Positions 6,561-10,825 of a stretch of DNA of 10,825 bases are shown here, in pieces; the first letter of the stretch is position 1; each line of letters opens with the position of its first letter. A program made the translations under genes and the position numbers. The stretch covers positions 1 to 10,825 of the forward strand of contig CAMNIW010000029.1 in the NCBI GenBank assembly GCA_946540675.1, read 5' to 3'. This DNA comes from an uncultured Clostridia bacterium (GTDB lineage Bacteria; Bacillota; Clostridia; Christensenellales; Borkfalkiaceae). Below the pieces are notes generated by a model. The model was not told the DNA's origin, did no database searches, and worked only from the letters and a program-made list of their open reading frames with translations.

Positions 6561-7841
6561 TCAATCCTCCGAGAGCGAACGGAAAAACCCTTCGCCCGTT
6601 CCGTCGGTAATCCTCACCTCTTTTCCCACTATATCTTTAAGCCGTCCGACGGTCATACCGTCGAGAAACAAATCGGTATTCTCTTTCAGAACGTGTCTCG
6701 GCATAACCAGACAGTCGTAATCTCCGCCGTAATCCTTTACCGCCGCGGCGATGTCTCCGCCCGTCAAAAGCCCCGTGCAGTTTACGCTTTCCCCGAAAAA
6801 CTTGTTTTTTACCGCGAGCGTTTCGGTCTTTATTCCTTTGACGTACTTTTCAACGAGTTTGCCCGCGCCGCGTATATATTCCGCCGCCGACGTTCCGCAT
6901 ATAAGCAAAAACGAGCGGTGATATTCCCTTTCTTCAAGGCTTATCTTCAGTTCCCTGTCGAACTTCGCGGTCGTGCCTATCCCGTTTTCTATTTGCGGAA
7001 ACGCTCCGTAAAATTCGTATTCTTCGACGGCTTCGCCCGCCCTGAAATAAAACTCGTCGCCGAGTTGGACGAAGTTTACTCCGAACTCTTTATTCAGCCG
7101 TCTCGCCTGATCTATGACTTCTTTCGCGTACTCTTTATCTATGTCGTCTATATGCGTGAGATTTTCCCTGAATTTGGTCATCCCCACGGGAACGACCGCC
7201 ATGGTCTGAACTCTCGGATAAAACTTAAACAGTTCCCTTGCCGAATAATCGAGTTCCTTTCCGTCGTTATAGCCCCTTGCGAGAACTATTTGCGTATGCA
7301 TCGTTATTCCGCCTTCGGCAAGCCTTTTCACGTAGTCCGCTATCCTTCCGGCAAAGCGGTTGCGGAGCATCTTTTTGCGCAGTTCGCCGTTCATCGTATG
7401 CACCGAAACGTACAGCGGAGAAAGATTCAGGCGTATTATTCTCTCTATATCTTCTTCTTCGGCGTTGGTAAGCGTCACGAAGTTTCCGCAAAGGAAACTC
7501 TGCCTATAATCGTCGTCTTTGACGTACAGCGTATCGCGCATACCGCGGGGCATCTGATCGACAAAGCAAAAAACGCAGTTGTTGCGGCACGTGCGTATCG
7601 CGAGATTGTCGCTTTCGAAATTTATCCCCAGCCTTTCGTCGTCGTCCTTTTCAATCTCGCAGGTAGAAACGTCGCCGTTGGTCTGCCTGACCGTTATCGA
7701 AAATTCGTTTTTCGCGTCGTAATAGAGATAATCGAGAATATCGACGGCGGGGTGCCCGTCAAAACAGAGAAGTTCGTCGCCGCGTTTAAGTCCGAGTTCT
7801 CTCCCTATTCCGTTTTTTTCCGTCGATCTTATCTTTAACAT
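6561..7841 (-). CDS. DUF512 family protein: PDZ-like domain plus radical-SAM-type iron-sulfur domain
   Basis: This 426-residue protein belongs to the widespread but uncharacterised DUF512/YgiQ-like radical SAM group of Bacillota. An N-terminal PDZ-like segment (about 1-60, with GIGRELGLKRGDELLCFDG) is followed by the cluster C85-x3-C89-x2-C92 in CRNNCVFCFVDQMPRGMR. These three cysteines fit binding of a 4Fe-4S cluster for S-adenosylmethionine chemistry. A barrel follows with LSPLYVSVHTMNGELRKKML and a GGITMHTQIVLARGYNDG stretch. The DUF512 region fills roughly the last 200 residues. The substrate is unknown. The start lies one base after the glycosyltransferase stop, and its ribosome site GGCGGGAA is inside that gene, so translation is probably coupled. 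The pairing with der downstream recurs in clostridia and suggests, without proving, a link to ribosome assembly or translation. Confidence 0.9.
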   Translation of the reverse strand: MLKIRSTEKNGIGRELGLKRGDELLCFDGHPAVDILDYLYYDAKNEFSITVRQTNGDVSTCEIEKDDDERLGINFESDNLAIRTCRNNCVFCFVDQMPRGMRDTLYVKDDDYRQSFLCGNFVTLTNAEEEDIERIIRLNLSPLYVSVHTMNGELRKKMLRNRFAGRIADYVKRLAEGGITMHTQIVLARGYNDGKELDYSARELFKFYPRVQTMAVVPVGMTKFRENLTHIDDIDKEYAKEVIDQARRLNKEFGVNFVQLGDEFYFRAGEAVEEYEFYGAFPQIENGIGTTAKFDRELKISLEEREYHRSFLLICGTSAAEYIRGAGKLVEKYVKGIKTETLAVKNKFFGESVNCTGLLTGGDIAAAVKDYGGDYDCLVMPRHVLKENTDLFLDGMTVGRLKDIVGKEVRITDGTGEGFFRSLSED

Positions 7842-7842
7842 T

Positions 7843-8985
7843 TTATTCCCGCCTCTTTATAAGCCTGTAAATCTCGTCCGCTATTCCTTCGCCGCCGAAG
7901 GGCTGTAAATTTTCTTTCGCCTTTATCATCGCGTTGTACTTTTCGCCGCCGCCCATCGCGGAAAGCAAAAACTCCACGCATTTTTCGGGTTTCTTTATCC
8001 TGACGGCATTGCCGACAATATTGACGTAGTAGTTCGCGATAAACCTTTCCACCGTGTGGACGCTTCTTATCACGACCATCGGTACCCCGAAAAACGCGGG
8101 TTCCAAAATGCCGCTGCCGCTCTTGCCGAAGTACAGGTCGGAAGCCGCTATAAATTTGAGTACGTCTTCCCTGAACGCGAGCGGATAGAACGAAATATTC
8201 TTGCCTTTCTCAAGTTTTTCGAGATGGTTTTTGAGTTGTTCGTTCTTGCCGCACACCGCGATAAGGTTTATATCGGGGTCGGCTTTCAATATCGCTTCGC
8301 AAAGTCTCGCGGTCGGACCTATGCCGTAGCCGCCTTCCATAACTATCGCGGTAAACTTGTCTTCAAGTCCCAGACTCTCGCGGAGTTTCTTCTTGTCCCG
8401 TTCTATTTCAAACGCTTCGCCGCGGATTGCCGACGGAACGAGTTTTAAGTTGTCGTCGTTAAAACGCCTTTTGAAATGTTTTCTCGCGCGGTCGTATCCC
8501 CACTTTACGGATATCATATCGAGATCGCACCTGTAACGGAACAACGCGTTGAGATGCGCGTCCGGCCCGTACATAACGGTAAGCGGCTTGTCCTTCATAT
8601 GTTCGGCGTAAAAGTTGGTCGACCAGTGCGTGCTGACTACGACGTCGGGCTTTATCTTGTCGAGATAAGAAAGAGAGTCTTTGTATACGCCGGGCTTAAA
8701 AAACTTCATTATAAACCCGCTCGAAATATTCGACCCGAAAATGTTCATTACGGCGGTGGACAAGTACCCGTATGCCGCGCTCTTGGTATACTTCTTTACT
8801 TCGTCGCACATTTTCCGCTCGAATTTTATCGCGGCGGGAGTTCCCACTTCCTTAAAAAAATCGCTTCTTATTATCTCGAACTCGTCGCCGTATTTTTTTT
8901 CAAAAGCGTCGCAAATGGCTTTTTCCGCCATAATGTGACCGAATCCCGCTTCTACAAACGGGAACAAAACTTTCTTTTTCGACAT
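7843..8985 (-). CDS. GT28 glycosyltransferase, UgtP/MGDG-synthase-like
   Basis: This 380-residue cytoplasmic or membrane-peripheral enzyme matches in length and layout the processive diacylglycerol glucosyltransferases (B. subtilis UgtP, about 382 residues), and more distantly MurG. The N-terminal acceptor domain opens with VLFPFVEAGFGHIMAEKAI (6-24), the glycine/histidine loop of the MGDG-synthase family. It continues with VVVSTHWSTN (115-124) and a PDAHLNALF segment. The C-terminal donor domain has VMEGGYGIGP (215-224), AVCGKNEQL and the nucleotide-sugar signature FGKSGSGILEPAFFGVPMV (286-304). The donor is expected to be a UDP-sugar and the acceptor a membrane lipid such as diacylglycerol, but neither can be read from sequence. 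The donor loop has KSGSG rather than the PGG of UgtP, so another lipid-linked acceptor is possible. GGGAGAA precedes the ATG. It follows the O-antigen-ligase-like gene by 14 bases. Confidence 0.85.
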   Translation of the reverse strand: MSKKKVLFPFVEAGFGHIMAEKAICDAFEKKYGDEFEIIRSDFFKEVGTPAAIKFERKMCDEVKKYTKSAAYGYLSTAVMNIFGSNISSGFIMKFFKPGVYKDSLSYLDKIKPDVVVSTHWSTNFYAEHMKDKPLTVMYGPDAHLNALFRYRCDLDMISVKWGYDRARKHFKRRFNDDNLKLVPSAIRGEAFEIERDKKKLRESLGLEDKFTAIVMEGGYGIGPTARLCEAILKADPDINLIAVCGKNEQLKNHLEKLEKGKNISFYPLAFREDVLKFIAASDLYFGKSGSGILEPAFFGVPMVVIRSVHTVERFIANYYVNIVGNAVRIKKPEKCVEFLLSAMGGGEKYNAMIKAKENLQPFGGEGIADEIYRLIKRRE

Positions 8986-8999
8986 ATTTCTCCCAAGCC

Positions 9000-10586
9000 T
9001 TATTCCTGCAAACCGTTCTCTTTATCTTCGGTAACGTCCGCACCGTCGCAAAGCGGCTCCGCGCCGCCCTGTAAAGGCTTCGTTTCGTCTTTTTCCGGCT
9101 CGGAAAAACTTTCGGGGGGTATCTCCGTCTTGTTCGTCCCGACGGTCTTTTCCGCAACGCAAATCACTAAGATAAAGAACAGCGGGCAATAAGGTATAAA
9201 ATAAGTTATATCGAGAAGGGCGATAAGCGTAAACGCAAGCGCGTAACTTACGACGTATACTTTCCCTTCGTAATTTTTGATCAAGACCATCACCACGCCC
9301 GTGGAGAACAAGCCGAGAGCGAGCGCTCCGAAAAGTCCGCTCGACCCGAGAGCCTGCATAACGAAGTTGTGGAACAATACTTCGAACATCGTGTTTTCCG
9401 CGATCCCGCGTTCGCCGGCGCGGGTGTAGAAAGCGCGCGCATAGCCGCTGCCGAACAGGGGCTTGTCAAAGAAATACTCCCACGCTCTCTTCCAAAGGTT
9501 ATCCCTGTTGGAGAACGTGACCGTGCCGTGGAGCGCGTCGTCTATGACGTTTAAGAAATAGTGCCAGCCGTAACTTTTGGTTCCGCTCGGCCCTTCGACG
9601 AAGAGTATCGCGAGAAAGGCAATGACAGCCAGCGTGAAAACCGCCGCGACCACTATCAGAAGATGCATTTTTCTCTTCTTTTCGCTTTTCACTATCGCTA
9701 TTATAAAGAGCACGGCGAGTATCGGAAGTCCGCACACTATGCCGGCGCGGTTGAAGGTACAGAAAAGCGCGAACACGTTGACGAACACGAGCAGTTCGTA
9801 CAAGATATAGTTTTTACTCTTTTGCATTTTATACACGACGAAGAACGTAAAGGTGATGAGAGTCTCGCCTATTACGTTGCTGACTCCCCAGCCTACTATC
9901 ATCTTGTCTTTGCTGAAATTGATAAAACTCTCTTTTACCCCTTCTATCCCGTTGTCGAAAAGTCCGCGCGCTATCATCTCGGCGTAAAACCAGAAAATTT
10001 CCGCCGCAACGAGTATTGAAAGGACGGTAAACAGCGTAGCGACGTAATCGAAAAGTCCTTCCTTCTTTTGGAAAAGCGCGGTTATAAAGACGTAAACTCC
10101 ACAGTATACGAACGCCTGAAACGCCCCGAACAGCAAACTCTGTCCGTAATAGGCAAATCCCACGCCCGACAAAAGAAACGAGAGTCCGAGCGCGCCGAAG
10201 GCTATATACAGTTTGCCGCTTTTCATATCGGGGCGGCTCTTTATTATCCTGTAAATCGCCGCCGCAAGAAACAGCACCGCGTCGATGGCTATCACCGTTA
10301 TCGCCTTGGGTCTGAGATAATAGTTCTCGCTCATATTCTGAAAATATCCCGGACTGTTCTTCGTGGACATCACGAATATGGCGCATACGAAAAGAGTGAA
10401 CGGGGCGCGCGTGTCTTCGGTAAAGACGAAAAGCGCCGCCGCTCCTATTAAAAGCGTCGATATTCCGAGAAGGTCGAGCGTTAAAATATGAAAAAGAAAC
10501 GCGATCCCCGCCGCTGCGAAAATAAACGCGTCCGTCCGTAAAAATTTCAAAAAGTTTTTCTGATGCCCGTCGACAATTGCCGTCAT
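9000..10586 (-). CDS. O-antigen ligase/polymerase-like (Wzy_C family) membrane protein
   Basis: This 528-residue integral membrane protein has about ten to twelve hydrophobic segments (for example around 21-55, 64-74, 95-114, 126-142, 151-171, 180-202, 262-298, 307-330, 412-436 and 443-478). It carries features of the Wzy_C/O-antigen ligase family. These are CTFNRAG (276-282) in the position of the family's T-x-SRG motif, then a large extracytoplasmic loop (about 331-405) with RDNLWKRAWEYFFDKPLFGSG, and then HNFVMQALGSSGLFG (406-420). Such proteins polymerise or transfer lipid-linked glycans on the outer face of the membrane. The last ~50 residues are hydrophilic, acidic and proline-rich, an unusual cytoplasmic tail. 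It is the first gene of the operon; the ATG has a modest GGGGA site about 12 bases away. Its substrate is unknown, but the neighbouring glycosyltransferase suggests a cell-surface glycan or glycolipid. Confidence 0.85.
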   Translation of the reverse strand: MTAIVDGHQKNFLKFLRTDAFIFAAAGIAFLFHILTLDLLGISTLLIGAAALFVFTEDTRAPFTLFVCAIFVMSTKNSPGYFQNMSENYYLRPKAITVIAIDAVLFLAAAIYRIIKSRPDMKSGKLYIAFGALGLSFLLSGVGFAYYGQSLLFGAFQAFVYCGVYVFITALFQKKEGLFDYVATLFTVLSILVAAEIFWFYAEMIARGLFDNGIEGVKESFINFSKDKMIVGWGVSNVIGETLITFTFFVVYKMQKSKNYILYELLVFVNVFALFCTFNRAGIVCGLPILAVLFIIAIVKSEKKRKMHLLIVVAAVFTLAVIAFLAILFVEGPSGTKSYGWHYFLNVIDDALHGTVTFSNRDNLWKRAWEYFFDKPLFGSGYARAFYTRAGERGIAENTMFEVLFHNFVMQALGSSGLFGALALGLFSTGVVMVLIKNYEGKVYVVSYALAFTLIALLDITYFIPYCPLFFILVICVAEKTVGTNKTEIPPESFSEPEKDETKPLQGGAEPLCDGADVTEDKENGLQE

Positions 10587-10627
10587 AAAAACAAATTCCC
10601 CGTCTCAAAAATAAGGTCGTCAACAAA

Positions 10628-10657
10628 CTATAATAACCTATTATAGAGTTATTATAC
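10628..10657. repeat. Three helically phased TATTATA half-sites in the operon promoter
   Basis: CTATAATA (10628-10635) and TATTATAG (10639-10646) form a perfect 8-3-8 inverted repeat. A second direct copy, TATTATAC (10650-10657), starts exactly 11 bp after the previous one, about one helical turn. A further perfect pair, TATAATAAC (10629-10637) with GTTATTATA (10648-10656), overlaps it. The cluster covers both candidate -10 elements and could be an operator. Confidence 0.45.
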
Positions 10658-10679
10658 TATAAACGTAAATAAAAAGCAA
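10640..10679 (-). promoter_or_regulatory. Sigma-A-type promoter(s) of the four-gene operon
   Basis: On the minus strand TTGCTT (10674-10679), 17 bases and a perfect TATAAT (10651-10656) form the best promoter. A second, overlapping candidate is TTTACG (10664-10669), 18 bases and TATAAT (10640-10645). Either gives a leader of roughly 45-60 bases before the ATG at 10586. The AT-richness of the region raises the chance of false matches, but the position and spacing fit the operon start well. Confidence 0.6.
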
Positions 10680-10682
10680 ACG

Positions 10683-10698
10683 TTATTTATATAAATAA
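10683..10698. repeat. Perfect 16-bp A/T palindrome upstream of the operon promoter
   Basis: TTATTTATATAAATAA is a perfect 16-bp palindrome lying just upstream of the -35 of the operon promoter. It could serve as an upstream activating AT element or a protein site. Because it contains only A and T, chance occurrence is more likely than for a mixed sequence. Confidence 0.35.
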
Positions 10699-10723
10699 AC
10701 CGCTCCCGTAAAGCACGATAAAA

Positions 10724-10748
10724 GGGGCGGCGCATAACGCGCCGCCCC
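10724..10748 (-). terminator. GC-rich rho-independent terminator for a gene beyond the right edge
   Basis: GGGGCGGCGC (10724-10733) pairs perfectly with GCGCCGCCCC (10739-10748) around the loop ATAAC. On the minus strand the stem is followed at once by TTTTATCG, a proper U-tract. On the plus strand the next bases are GAAGAACAG, which would not terminate. It therefore ends transcription coming leftward from the right edge and insulates the operon promoter. Confidence 0.85.
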
Positions 10749-10800
10749 GAAGAACAGTCTTTTTATCTCGTAAGTGTAACACACCTTATCAATAGTCTTT

Positions 10801-10824
10801 TTAAGCGGCGATAATGCGGTCAAC
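10801..10824 (-). CDS. Possible last codons of a minus-strand gene entering from the right
   Basis: Reading leftward from 10824 gives the codons for VDRIIAA followed by TAA at 10801-10803, about 50 bases before the right-hand terminator. That is the position expected for the 3' end of the gene this terminator serves. Seven codons cannot identify a product. Of the other two minus frames, one stops at once and the other would run through the terminator. Confidence 0.35.
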   Translation of the reverse strand, partial: VDRIIAA

Positions 10825-10825
10825 G

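Noticed and set aside
6429..7838. A 469-codon plus-strand open frame opposite the DUF512 gene
   Set aside because: It mirrors a clear DUF512 gene, its translation has no recognisable motif and is rich in Arg/Phe/Tyr as expected from antisense of this codon usage, and it lacks a ribosome site and promoter.
8476..9192. A 238-codon plus-strand open frame crossing the boundary of two minus-strand genes
   Set aside because: It spans the start of the glycosyltransferase and the end of the membrane-protein gene in antisense, with no family features.
9829..10626. A 265-codon minus-strand frame overlapping the O-antigen-ligase-like gene
   Set aside because: It is out of frame with a convincing membrane protein, and its translation is Arg-rich low-information sequence typical of a shadow frame.
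10628..10646. Calling the CTATAATA/TATTATAG repeat a PerR or Fur box
   Set aside because: Those boxes have a 7-1-7 arrangement; here the spacing is 8-3-8 and the sequence is only A/T apart from the ends, so the resemblance is not specific.

Overview
The window looks like chromosomal DNA from an endospore-forming member of the Bacillota, most likely Clostridia. The main evidence is a full-length spoIVA gene, which is confined to endospore formers, with a promoter-like site resembling the mother-cell sigma-E consensus in front of it. The DUF512 radical-SAM gene directly before der is also a familiar clostridial arrangement. Hand counts on single 60-base lines give about 47-58% GC in the core genes. 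The large helicase gene is lower and more variable (28%, 35% and 48% in three lines). I cannot name the genus.

Layout from left to right. At the left edge is the 3' end of a plus-strand gene for a small membrane protein (to 500). It converges on spoIVA (minus, 557-2014), and the two share a strong hairpin terminator at 519-545. Next on the minus strand is a large superfamily 1 helicase (2136-5105), with a nuclease-like insert and two C-terminal zinc ribbons. It has its own sigma-A-type promoter, overlapped by a perfect palindrome. A hairpin terminator at 5197-5223 separates it from a four-gene minus-strand operon. In transcription order the operon encodes an O-antigen-ligase/polymerase-like membrane protein (10586-9000), a GT28/UgtP-like glycosyltransferase (8985-7843), a DUF512 radical-SAM/PDZ protein (7841-6561) and the ribosome-assembly GTPase Der (6541-5225). 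The gaps are 14, 1 and 19 bases. Upstream is a sigma-A-type promoter packed with A/T-only inverted and direct repeats. At the right edge a GC-rich terminator (10724-10748) probably ends another minus-strand gene, of which only the last few codons may be present.

The operon joins envelope glycan or glycolipid functions (the membrane protein and glycosyltransferase) to a housekeeping pair (DUF512 and Der). spoIVA is a separate unit expected to be on only in the mother cell during sporulation. The helicase appears to be an independent, probably acquired, unit set between der and spoIVA. In relatives such as Bacillus this neighbourhood holds gpsA, and in many clostridia plsY and gpsA. I see no RNA genes, CRISPR array, insertion sequence or prophage gene. 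The helicase locus is the most unusual part of the window, but its domains match a known helicase IV-like architecture, so I do not claim a new system.
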